From Lunasporangiospora selenospora (Eukaryota; Mortierellomycota; Mortierellomycetes; Mortierellales; Mortierellaceae): DNA of 23,238 nucleotides. The stretch is from positions 24,999 to 48,236 of the forward strand of contig JAABOA010000007.1 of NCBI GenBank assembly GCA_015680635.1, given 5' to 3'. Below, one piece after another: positions 1 through 11,700 of the stretch. How positions within the stretch are numbered: the stretch's first letter is position 1; the number at the start of each line of letters is the position of its first letter. The position numbers and the translations under genes are program-made. A model generated the notes under the pieces. It saw only the letters and a program-made list of their open reading frames with translations. It was not told the DNA's origin and did not search any database.

Positions 1-8
1 CTCACTAC

Positions 9-728
9 CTAGTCTTTTTCTGGCATCTTTTTCATCAATTTGAACTTGTTTCTCAATAAGACCATGTAGGTGACCTTTTTCCAGACATCAAACTCTCCTC
101 CACAAGTAGCTGAATATTGAGTAGAGAAAATTGCTTATCTTCATTTACCTGCCTGGTTCCTGTCGAGCTCCATCGTCTACTCCATCGCTTCTGTGTCCCA
201 TTTCCAGCACACAATATACTCTTCTCTGTCGGCTCTTGTAGTTCCATTTCCTAGAAGAGACCTCATGCTTCTCTCCACTCTGTCCTCGATCTCAGGAACA
301 ATACTGTCAATATCCTGCACCTGCTCGAGCAAGATCCAGACACATCTATATCTTGACTCTCCAGCAGAAAATGATATCGCTCCTTCATATTTCCTGCTGT
401 TCCTGCTGTTCCTTTGTTCTCATTTCTAGCCTAGACTTAAGAACATTTGCTGCACCCTTCGTAACCAGGCAGTCAATCCCCTTTGCACTTGAGTGGCTCT
501 CTTGCAGGCATGACCGACCATCGTCTTAGGCGGGCTTCTGGTTGGAATTACCGCTGGTGCTGCCGAGTGACACAAATTGACCTCTCCTATGTTCAATGCT
601 TTCAAGGACATCCTTTCTTCCTGTACTTTAAGGCGTCCTGTCCCCACATCAACGGATGCGCGAGCTCCTTTGGGCCCTTTTCTTGTTCCTACACTAAAGC
701 TCCAAAACCATTTTGGTGCATCCGACAT
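9..728 (-). pseudogene. possible minus-strand gene or decayed gene of unknown function
   Basis: One minus-strand frame looks coding over most of this stretch. It starts at the ATG at 728 (in-frame TGA three codons upstream) and is open for 100 codons to TAG at 428-426; a TGA follows at 422-420. The same frame is then open for 80 codons (419-180, including the acidic stretch DIDSIVPEIEDRVE) to TAG at 179-177. A candidate 39-bp intron at 148-110 (GTAAAT...ATTCAG) keeps this frame and joins a final exon with CGGEFDVWKKVTYMV, ending at TAG 11-9. Three in-frame stops argue for a pseudogene or for introns I cannot place; a weak GTTACG...ACAG intron near 460-406 could remove the first two. I recognise no family. 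Codon-like appearance was judged by eye only, so spurious openness is possible. Confidence 0.3.
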
Positions 729-1587
729 CTTTCCTCACTGCCACTGTCATCCAGTGACTCAGTTGGTTAATCTCACACCATCACTCCCTGCCATCAGTCT
801 ACTGTTCAGCAGTAACTGGGCAGTCAATGCTCTTTACCCTTTGCTCCACTCGTACGTTTATTCTACTTTACCAACATACCCAGTTTGATTCACATGCCTC
901 TTTTGCATTCCCCAGTTTACTAATATCGAGCGACCCAAACATGCAAACCGGGAAAAAGGCAAAGGAAACTTACATACCTGCCAGCACCAAACTGCGAATC
1001 CCGTTTTCAAATGACTCCATCATCCAAAACAGTGTCGATCCTGTCCCTCTCTGACGAATGCCCTTCTCCCAGACCCTGTGGTCTCTCTCCATCATCTGTA
1101 CCACCTATAAGTGCGCTGAACGAACCCACGCGAGTTATTTGTCTCTCCAGGAAAGGGGTTTTGTCCAAAGATCCGCCATTTACTGCACTTCTCTTTGCGA
1201 GAACACTCCGGTAGCGTTGTCTTCTCTTTCTTATTTGTTTCGCACCCCTCTTTGCCTTTCTTCTCTCTCCCCCTCATTCTTCCATCCCCCATTCTCTCCG
1301 GTCCCCAACGCCCGCTGCATGAGCCAGCAAGTGTCTAGCAATACCCCTCTCCCTTTACCTGCCCCCTTCCCATCATTACTCTCCTATAACTCCCCCTGAA
1401 CAGAGAAGAGAGGAAGCCAAGCAGCTTGCCCATCCAGCTGCGCGAGGTTCTTCATTTTTGGCCTTTTTCCTTTTCACTTTGCGCTTACCGTGCATCAGTT
1501 GCCAAGGCACTCTTGTCATGCATCCTCTTTGGGATCCTGTTCAGCAGCAACGATCTTGGAGAGACGGGAGCGGGGCAAAAGGAGGTT

Positions 1588-1659
1588 CTCTCTCTGTCTC
1601 TGTCTCTGTCTCTGTCCGTCTGCTTGTCTATTTGTCTGTCTGTCTGTTTGTCTGTCTCT
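1588..1659. repeat. degenerate TCTCTG / TGTC microsatellite
   Basis: Tandem TCTCTG units pass into TGTC/TTTGTC units over about 70 bp, uninterrupted by purines other than G. It lies in the non-coding region about 1.1 kb upstream of the RapGAP start codon. Confidence 0.85.
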
Positions 1660-2551
1660 TAGTATCGAACACTTTGATTCCAGCAGACAGTTCAGCAACA
1701 TTAGTAGAGCTCGAGTTCCATCACCGAGAGATCAACTGGTAGAGCTGCTGTTGCGAGACCGCATCTTTCCCTTTTATTTTTTCTGCTGAACCCCTTCCAT
1801 CTTTCACCAAGGCAAATGAAGTGGTCTCGCAGCAACCAAGGGGCAGAGAATTCAATCAAAGGGGGTCAAAGCGAGTGTGAAGAGAGAAAGAGGGAAAGAA
1901 AGAGGAGACCAGAAGAGGGGGAGCGAATGAGAATGAGCGGGGATGCATTGATGCATTGCAGGTGTGCGGGAAAGAGCAAGGAATGGAATGGGTCTATCGT
2001 GGATGTGTGCCTGTGACGGACATTGGCATGGAGCATGGAGACAATGTGGCCAGCCCGCATGCTCCGCTTCTCTCCTTCTCTGTGTCTTTCGGCATGATCC
2101 TTTCATTATTATTGTCTCCCCCATTTGGATCAACCACCATTCTTTTGAACATCCCGACGGGCGATCAACATCCGAGCAACGCCACGTCTAATCCTATTCT
2201 TGACCTGTTGAGTGTATATGCAATCTGTCTCCGTGGATGAATCAAGAACAGCGTTCCTAACTCGAGTACGCCAAAACCTGGTCCGTGTGTCGCTCCTGCT
2301 TGAGCACGCACCATGCACATGCACACAGTTTTCCCTTACACAAGTGCTCTCTTTCTCTTTCTCTGTCTTTCTGTCTTTGTCTCCGTCTCCATATAGGTAG
2401 CTCGCTTCCGTCGCTTCTGGCCCAGCAAAAGACCTCTTTTGCTCTCTCTCACTCTTGTCAGTTGATGAAGCCACTTCCGAGGCGTCTCCTCTGCTCTCCT
2501 TTGCTGCCTCCTTTGCTGTCTCCTGTAAAGGCCACTCGTGAACAGTGAGGC

Positions 2552-2554
<3 letters not shown>

Positions 2555-2587
<33 letters not shown>
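2555..2587. repeat. (TC)n dinucleotide repeat in the leader
   Basis: Perfect TC alternation for 33 bp, about 140 bp upstream of the RapGAP start codon. It could act as a GA/CT promoter element or lie in the transcribed leader; its length is probably polymorphic. Confidence 0.95.
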
Positions 2588-2593
<6 letters not shown>

Positions 2594-2725
2594 TTCTCTG
2601 CTGTCTTCATACTGACCGACTACTCCTGGCAGTCTTTGCCGGCTTATCGGTCCTGACCCAGCGCCCTTCTCCCTATCCGTCTACTGGCCGCAAAAAAAAG
2701 ACAACGTCGCACTGTCTACGCGAGC

Positions 2726-5700
2726 ATGTCCGCCCCTCCTACCAGAGCGACGCCCCTGCTGTCGCCCCAACCTCCAGCATCTACACAGGAGACCTACGCC
2801 AATGCAAACACAGCGCCACCAGCAGCAGCTTCCCTAACACCAACCCCGACAAAGACCAAGACAACACATTTGTGGACAACGTATGCCCCTGAGGTCGCAC
2901 CATCAAAAGACGTGAATTATGTGGAGCCACCGCTCCCAGCTCTGCCAAACACCGACGGCAGCAACTCTATCCCTCCCACGCGGCGACCACGGCCCACTCT
3001 CCGTCTGGAGCAGTCACCTGCCACATATCCTTCTTCACTCCACACACCAGCCCTTTTGTCTCCACGAACCGTCTCTTCTTCACCTTCACCAAATAGCACC
3101 TTTAATGACAGTATTTCTCGCTACGGCCAGAGAAGCCCATGTGCCACCGCAGAAGCAGGACCAACGCCCTGTGAGAGTGTAAATAGTAGTGGCATCACCG
3201 TCTATTCCTCTGCCACCGAACCCATCGCCAATAGAAGCAGTGTAACCACTGGCTCTAGAACCTTTGGGTTCCTGGGATCCCTTAGCCCCAAGAGCAGTCG
3301 ACTCAAGGTTGGCAAGCAGAGCAAGGCCGACTCGATCCAACGGCTTAATATTTCACCCTCACCAACGCCATCATCTACACCTGTCTCAACCTCAACCTCA
3401 CCACTCCATTCTGCAAGTACACATCTGACAGAACAAGACCGCTCACCAACTGTTGGTCATTCCAGTCATTCGTCGAGCTCCGGCTCACTGCGAAAAACGT
3501 CAACGGAGCGGCAGGAACCACCATTTGTCCAGCAACTAATAAAGGAAAATGATCGGATAAGGCGGTCAAAGCACAAGGACCGCCACCACCCTAATCTGGG
3601 ACATCGGTTCTCAAAGGCTATTGGATTGTCTTCTGTGACCTCGTCATCAAAGCGCAAGGACCATCAGCAACGGGTTCGACAAGTTTCTGGAGGCAATTGC
3701 AGTCTATCAACCATTGATAATATCCAGCAGCATGCAACTGATGAATCATTTAGCACAGGAGCAACAACCATCGGCAACTATGAAATGGACAAGAACCGAG
3801 AAAAAGACAAAGATCGAAGCAAACGTAGTACCGGAATTATGCATCACTTCAAGATTCGATCCAGAGTTTTGAGTACAAGTGATGTCCACATGTCTAGATA
3901 CCCGACTTTCATTCCTTCCTTGGATCCAGTCAGTGGCTCGGAATTGCGATATGAGCCGCATGGGCGAGTGACTTCCATCTCTGCTCCTTCTCCATCTGCC
4001 AATGTCTCAGCGGTCAATAGCGATATGAGCGGGGAAAGCGAGCACAGGACAGAGGAGGAAGAGGAAAATGGTCCCATGGGGAGCTATGTGGCAGTCGCTA
4101 AACGAGGACATGGACGTGGAAATAGTAGTAGTAGCGTGTTAGATGCCCACTCAGTCGCACAGCAACAGGAGAGAGCACGCCACTTTCAACATCGGCACTC
4201 GGAGGTTTTTAGTACCAGTGCCCTTGATATCATGGAGTTGACTAAAGGGCTACATCCACATGACATGCCTGGTGATGAGAACCTAGCATCTCAAGCACAC
4301 ACACAGTCAACTGACAATGAACACACAGATGTATCCAGGCGGAATTTATTCAATCTGAAAGCTAAGCGGAGCACTCATCTCGACGGATCTTTGAACCTGC
4401 TCAACATGTCAGTGTCGACCGCCAACCTAGCTGATCTAGAGCCAGTGCATGGCACAGGATCTGCAAAATCGTCTTCTCGGTTGAGTCGTCTGAGTCGCTT
4501 CAAACTCCCGTCAATTTCAATGACAAACATTCATCGGTCAAAGTCTTGGGGAAACCGATCAATGTCACAGCAGGATAGATCCAAGTCATCCTCACATATT
4601 CATCTGGAACAAACGAAGGACGCTCTGTCTTCCGTAATTCCAGTACCGCAATTACCATACATTCCATGTACGATCTCGGACAAGGATGCGAAGACGGAGC
4701 ATGACCTGAAAGCGATTACTAGATTTGGCTCGGGAATCTCCCTTGAACTTGGGGAGAGAAGTGTAAGCATGGACGATGCTATCCAGAGGCATTTTGATAG
4801 CGACTATTCGAGACCCAAAAGAAACGAGGAGTCGAAAAGGAAACTGTCACACCCAACATTTCAGAGTGAACCGCCATCTAGGACACATCGCCGCGGACTC
4901 TCAACAGCCCCCTCCACTCCTTCAGCCCACAAAACCGAGACCGAGATGAGGCGGGCCAGCGAGGAGCTAATGGCCGCCCAGCTTCTTCATCGGTCACCTA
5001 TATCAAAAAACAGTCAGGCACTCGACCCGGAGCTTCTTACCAAAAGGTCTAGCGGTCATGCATCCTCGAATGAGAGACCAGGACAACAAGGGATTCGATC
5101 CACTCTGTTCAAAAGGAGTTCGAGAAGGACACTCAGTGCAAGCCATATTTCTACGGAAGGGATCTTCATTCTGGATGTAGAGACCCCGCCACACCCAGCA
5201 CTTCCCAAAAACATTCTTGAAATTGAGAAAGGGCTCTTAGGAGGTTGTCCAGAGTCCACTCTTGCGTCCCCGCCCTCAGCAGACACTCAACTACTCAAGG
5301 GTGAGAGAGGGATCTACACAACAGTAAAGCAGAGATGTAGCATCGATGAATCGGAGGCGCCTGCCAGTCAGCAGACTAGCTCGGGAGAACGACCACATAG
5401 ACTTGATGGAACTGTTGGCAAGTATCTATTTGGAAACGATTTGAATAACCTATTTGGTTTGAATGAGACACAGTCAACACTGGCGTTGGACGATGATGAG
5501 CCAACACCTATCAGTCGCCCACCACTGGAAAAGAAAATACTACTGGGCGCGGAGTTTTTAGAGCCCGAGGCGACTATAGCTTTACCAATGAAGCCCGATC
5601 ACCCGCATTCGGTAGAGATGTCTATCACTCAAGAGCCTTTTACAGCATCTCCAGTGCCAATGGAGAAGTCATACCTGAAGAAAGCGGCAGTCTCGTCGAT

Positions 5701-8700
5701 CCTTCATCCTCTTACAAAGAAAAGGTCGAACCCGTCATTTTTCAGCTCTACTAGAAACTCTGGATGTGGTTATCCAAACTCGAATGGCAACTCATCCAAG
5801 TCATCCAATGATGTGTTCTCGTATGTCAATGGTGCCTATTCACATTCATCGCTCAGTGTTGGCGCTTCTGAAAAGGCACTGGCGACTTTGGATTCACCCT
5901 CTATGCAGGCTGCTGCTCCCTCCACTGTCGGCTCTTCAATGTCACTTAACTCTTTTCGCCCAAGATCCCCCGCAACTGTGCCTAAAGATCATCGTGACCG
6001 GAAGCAATCAAGTAGCACGGCAAACTCCTCTGCACCAGTTACGCCAACTTCGTCATCGTCAGCGTATTCTCCAGCACCTGTTTCATCTCACCACCCGCCC
6101 TCCTCCTCGTCTTCAGTTATTGCAGCAGCCAAGTCAAAGCTTTCACTCTCTTCGCTTTCTCATGGCGGCTCGATGGGATTATCTTCTGTTTCTAGTGTTT
6201 TCGGGCAGGGTAGCTCAGGAAAGCACTCCAGCAGCCATCAGCATACTACCAAGACCTTAGAAGGAGGGGCCAGCGCGAACTCTAAACATAGCACCTCATC
6301 AGAGTCTGGTCGGCGAAGCACGAATGTTCTCCATCTAGAACCTCGGAGCGCTGTAGTGGATAATACGAGCACGATTAACTTTAGGCGACAGCGGAGTATG
6401 TCTCTCCAGGATGCTGACCTTTTGACTGCGGATCAATTTATTGCCCTGTTGCCAGACGATACCCCAAAGAGGCGATTCAGCTCTGAAGAAACGGTGAGCA
6501 GTCTACTATGCATGGTTGCACATATTGAGACCTTTCTATAGACTTATCTTTGTGCACTAACCGGCATCATATTGTAATAATTTAAACAACTAGCATACAG
6601 AAAATAATGGGCGAGGGAATCAGCCCAACTCAAAACTTGTCAGTCTACCGGACCCACCAACTACCCTGCACTCCCTGTTGGAGGCCCTCCGCTCCAGGTG
6701 TGGGACTCTTCTTAAGCATCTCTCGGCCATCTCTGGAGCCCCCATACCCACGTTTGACGGCATGATGACTGCTCTAGATAATTCTTCCAAAGCAGAGGCT
6801 ACAACCGACTCTCTTACAACTAGTACCACAACCAATGAATCTTTGTCGACAAAGCCATCCAGTTTATCTTCTCGGACTCTAGTGACTGACTCTGCAGACT
6901 TGTCTGGGCCACAAGCTATGGAATACAAGTCTCTTCAACAAATTTCTCCTGAAGAGGTAAACTCCGTGCTTGACTCACAGAAAATGATGACTGCTATATC
7001 GTTGAAACATGAGATTACGAAAGATTTGGAAAGATCCCAAAAAAATGTGAACAGAGCTCAATGAGAACCCTTCAAATGATCTAATTTCAATTGATGTACA
7101 GCAGACACATAGAACACATCAGAGCAAGTACCAGGGTCATGCTCAGCAAGTTACAGCCGACATTAACTTGGAGACTCTAGAAAATGGAGAAAATCCTGAA
7201 TTGGAAGAAACGATTGCGACCATTTTTGATGATTTGGATCATATTTTATCAAAGATTTTGGATATAGTACAGAAATACATTCCCGCATACCAGCTTGCAA
7301 AGACACTCAAGGAATCGGACGAAATGTGCTTCCTGACACAAGAAATCTCTCGGGTGGAGACTGAGCGTCGTCGCAAGAGGACAGGAGAGCAATCAGCGCT
7401 AATGTCAGATTTGATTACCAGGTCGAATCAGAGCGAAATCTCGGCTGACAACAACCATGTCTTTAACGAGTCGACTCAGACGCAGCAAAGGCAGAGAGAT
7501 GAGGCAGCGGTTACTTTGTTTCCAGCGGCGCCCACTAAGGAGACGCTATCAAGGGAAGGGCCTAGGAAAGAGAACGGCCCAATAAGCAGGACTAACGGTG
7601 GATTCATAGTCAAGAAAGAGTCTCGGGAAAGAATCCGACGGAGGAGGAGCCGAAACTATTATAAGCACGAATGTAGACCCCTTGATGGGTACAGTGATCC
7701 AAGCAAAATCGAGCCACCAGCGAGCCCATTGAGTACGAAACATGAGGAGCAGATAAGTGCTGTTATCGACTACGTAAGTTCTCTACTATATCCAAGTGAA
7801 AAACAGTCATGCTAACATTTGAAGCGAAAGGAAACTGATGAATCTGCTCAAAATCTTCTAGGTGCGAAATGTTCCAAAGACTGCTGAAGAATGTATCTTA
7901 GAGTTTATTTGTGTTTACAACAAGGTGAGAGCGCGCTTTGAGCTATCTCCTTTTTTGAAGCTTCATCTCAACAACATTTTCTTATGCTGCTCTTTCCATT
8001 TTTAGCTGTTTGTGGTGCCTACAACAGGATACAGAGTTGAAGGCTATAACGACCTCCAAAAGGTCGAATCGACGGTATCAAAGTTCGATTATTCAGTGCA
8101 TCCTCTGACAGTTGGCCATCAACAATCATCTTTGCTCGGAAAAGTTGAGGTAGTTCAGGCACGGAAGGACAGTATGGAGTATCTAACAGAAGACGGCTCC
8201 ACGGTCAACCCCAGTCATTCGATCGAACCCCCCTACCCGTCCTCTTCATCATCCATTAGCATTGCTAGTCATCCTATGTCTAGGGTGAAAAGCATGCCTG
8301 AGAGCAGGAATGAATGGGCAGTTCTTCAAAAGAAGAAGGAGATGGGTAATAGTGTCGGTGTAGGAGGTGCCATCACAATGGCCTTTGCACCTCCTACCGG
8401 TATGGTTGGAGGAATCGAGGAGATTGTTGCTACAGGTGCCCGGTCAGGCAACTGTAGCGAATTGCTGACGCCTAATGACTACTCTAAAGAGCATATGGGC
8501 CATGAGGCGTACTACTATCGCAATTGGTTCCTTGGAAAAGGTAGAGCTCAAACGCTGATAGCAATGTTGCTAGCTATAAGAACATAACTAACAAGGCTTT
8601 ACATTTCGAAAATGGTATTAGAGCATCGCACATTTGTGGGTCCAATCGATGGTATGGGTAATGTCATTATCTCAATCATCAAGGATATCGTCGTACCCCT

Positions 8701-11700
8701 TGATTCCAGAGCTACTACAATCCCACGAGTGAATACTTGTAGTACTACATCCTCATCATTCGGCACTTCATCAACCTCGTATGGGTCAATTTCGTCTGGC
8801 ACATCAACGCAATCTGAACACAATCAAAGCTACTCGACACATACCAGGAGGTTTACTCATTTTGGAGGAGATGGCAGTAGCTCAATTGCAGCACCCCGTT
8901 CCAGTTCTGAGGCTATGCGTGTAATTCTGTCTTCATCGAATCACGGCAGTGGAAGGTGCGCATCTTCAAGTTGACTGTCGCGGCAAACATATATATGAGA
9001 GTTTGAAGTAGTTGTTTTAACCTTTCATTTCTTTCCATTTCTGAATAATATAGCGCTCCAAATTCAAGATCTGCCTCTCATGGAAGTACAAAGGCTTCAG
9101 CTACGACGACATCATCGCACCATGAAATCCCAACCTTTGCCATGATTGACTCAAATAGCTTTAATAGTAACAGGTCTAATAGTTACAGCGGCTCAACAGC
9201 TTTAACGAATGTGACCCCACGATGGCAGTATCGTTGTATTCTCCGCCAGAAAGATGTCGACAGTATCAGAATCACATTCCCAGAACCAGACCCAACACCG
9301 CTTAACAATTTGACCCGACGCGCAGGAAAGCCCCAATGGAAGACGATCCTTCAGTCGATTCATCCAGCAATTACCCAACAAGTCGCCTCAAAGTTGAAAA
9401 AAGTTCAGGCCAATCCACAATTCGAGAAGGAGCTCGCAAAGTTTGACGAGACCATGCTGAGGTTCAATTACAAATTTGGAGTTCTTCTGGTGCGCCCAGG
9501 ACAAACTAAGGAGGAAGAGTGGTTCGGAAACCAGATGAGCTCAAGTTCTCGATTTCAAGAGTTCCTGGAGAGTGGGGTGCTCGGTCAGAAAGTGGCACTC
9601 AAAGGATTCGATCGCTTTTCAGCCGGACTTGATACCAGATGTAAGGATGGCTATATTGATAATATATGCCTCATTTGTAAGGATTTATAGTATCTCTATG
9701 CCATATCGATCCTAACATCAGTCTCATCAACCACAAATAGTTGGGGAAACCGGGGATCTTTCGTACTACGATACTTGGGGCGAAGGATTCCAAATCATGT
9801 ACCATGTCTCGACACTGCTTCCACACAACCCCATTGACCGTCAGCAGATCCAACGCAAGCGGCACATTGGCAATGACATCGTGTGCGTGGTGTTTGTTGA
9901 TGGTGATCAACCTTTCATACCAAACACCATCAAGTCTCAATTTCTACATATTTTCGTTGTGATCCATCCCATTTCTTTGCCAGATGGTACAAGGGCATAC
10001 AGCGCAGCCGTTGCCTGTGATGAACAAGTTCCTGAATTTGGGCCACCTCTACCCGATCCACCCATTTTCAGGAGTTCGGTCGAGCTGAGGGCATTCTTGT
10101 NNNNNNNNNNATAAATGGCGAGAATGCAGCATACAAGGCACCAAGACTTGTCAAACCTCATCAAAGGGCCCGCTCGGGCATGTTGGGGAACCTGGTCACA
10201 AAGGCTGAAGGGCTGACCAAGGACAAGGATATAGAAAAGATTAATAGCAAGCTGACCAAACAAAAAATAGCCGCGATTGCTGCCCTGAGTTCAGCTAGCA
10301 TGGCAGGAACAAGCAATCCTGGATCTAGTCTTTCATCGACTTTATTCCCCAGCAACTCGAACAATCAACAGCAAAAGAACACCGCACAGACACCGCACTA
10401 CTTCTCACCAATTAATGGAAAAGATAGTCAAGGTTTCGGAACTCCACCAGAATATTCCGAGAATAGTAATGCGAATCCCTACCATGCATCACCTTCACAT
10501 TCATTCCTTGGTAACCGAAAGGCTAGTACTGTCGCGGGCACTAGATCTGGCGCTCGGACCTCTTTGGTAACCATCGGCTCTGAGACAGCTGCATCGCTTT
10601 TCAAGACCAAGAGGAGGAATTCGAATGCGGACGTGGCGAAGATAGATGCTTGCTTTAATGCAGGAACCATTACTACCAGAGAGAAAGAGAAAGGGCGCCA
10701 AAGCCGGAGCATCTGTGGCGAGAAACTGGATGAGCGTATCCCTCGACGTCAACAGCAATCAAAAGAACAGTTAGAATTAGGTCACAAAGAACTTTGTTTG
10801 CAAACCGATATTCAGAGGGTAACTTCTCCATTCGAGGCACCGGCTGAAAATTACAGCTATGCTGCCGATGGAGATCCGTTCTTCAGAATGGAGGGAAGCT
10901 CATATGCCCGCCAAGATCGTTGCTGCTCTAGAAACTGTTGTGGAAATTGCTGCTGTAGCACCGGAAGCTGCGGAGGTACACCTCTTCCTTCGAGCTCTGC
11001 ATTCCCACATCTGCAAGGACCTGACTATCGTTTTCTTTCATTATCCACGGCCTCTCTACCGATTATCCAGCCAGAGAGATCCAAGACTGCCGGTCCAAAT
11101 TGGTCAGAATCTAGTCATAGCAACTATCCAAGCGAAGGAGTCCATCCTCACCGGCCACAATCGGCAACCTCCTCACCGACAGAAAACCGCTTCCCGCGGG
11201 ATTTTACTGGCCCATCTAACATGTATCACTATCACAGTCCAATGCCTATTGCGGCATCTACGAGCAATGGAATCCCTGGTGTTTTGGGGCATATTGGCGG
11301 AAGCGTAGACTCGCCTGGAATTGACTCAAGTAAGTACATTTAATGACATGCTTCTATGGCTTTTTGACTATTGCCTGTGGATTCAATGTCATTGACCAAC
11401 CTTGGTGATCGTTTTCCTTTCTGTAGCTTCGTACCAAGGTCAATCAAGATCAGATCTCGATCTTCAGCTGGCAACGATTCGAGAGACCCATGCTTCTGCA
11501 AAAAAGTCCCCGTCAATCACACCGACAACTAATTCCTCTTCAAGCTTCTTTCCAGCACAGAGAGCCGAATATGCCCCTGGCGAGGACCAAGAAGCAAACC
11601 ACGGAACCAGGATGGCGTCATCATCTACGACCACGCCTGAACCTTTTCCCTATGGTTATTGTGACATGCAAGTCCCGATGTGCTTTCCAGCAGGAGTGAA

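Larger units (their letters stand above)
729..2725 (+). promoter_or_regulatory. upstream region and probable 5' leader of the RapGAP gene
   Basis: About 2 kb with no convincing coding sequence. The + strand becomes strongly pyrimidine-rich towards the ATG at 2726, as is common for fungal promoters and 5' leaders. It contains two CT-type microsatellites and a tandem GATGCATT doublet near 1942-1958. Open frames here come mainly from low-complexity CT or GA sequence. A 5' UTR intron is possible but cannot be placed from sequence alone. Confidence 0.5.

Noticed and set aside
1426-2554. Several 60-115 codon open frames on both strands upstream of the RapGAP gene
   Set aside because: They run through CT/GA-rich low-complexity sequence, many start at non-ATG codons, and their products are Ser/Leu or Arg/Glu repeats without recognisable features.
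5766-6260. 164-codon + strand frame inside RapGAP exon 1
   Set aside because: It lies wholly inside the long in-frame exon in another frame; its Leu/His/Gln-rich product is a typical shadow of Ser/Pro-rich coding sequence.
10859-11308. 149-codon + strand frame overlapping the Cys-cluster region
   Set aside because: The other frame is continuous with the RapGAP domain upstream and joins in phase to the next exon, so this frame is a shadow. The Cys cluster is therefore not a frame artefact.
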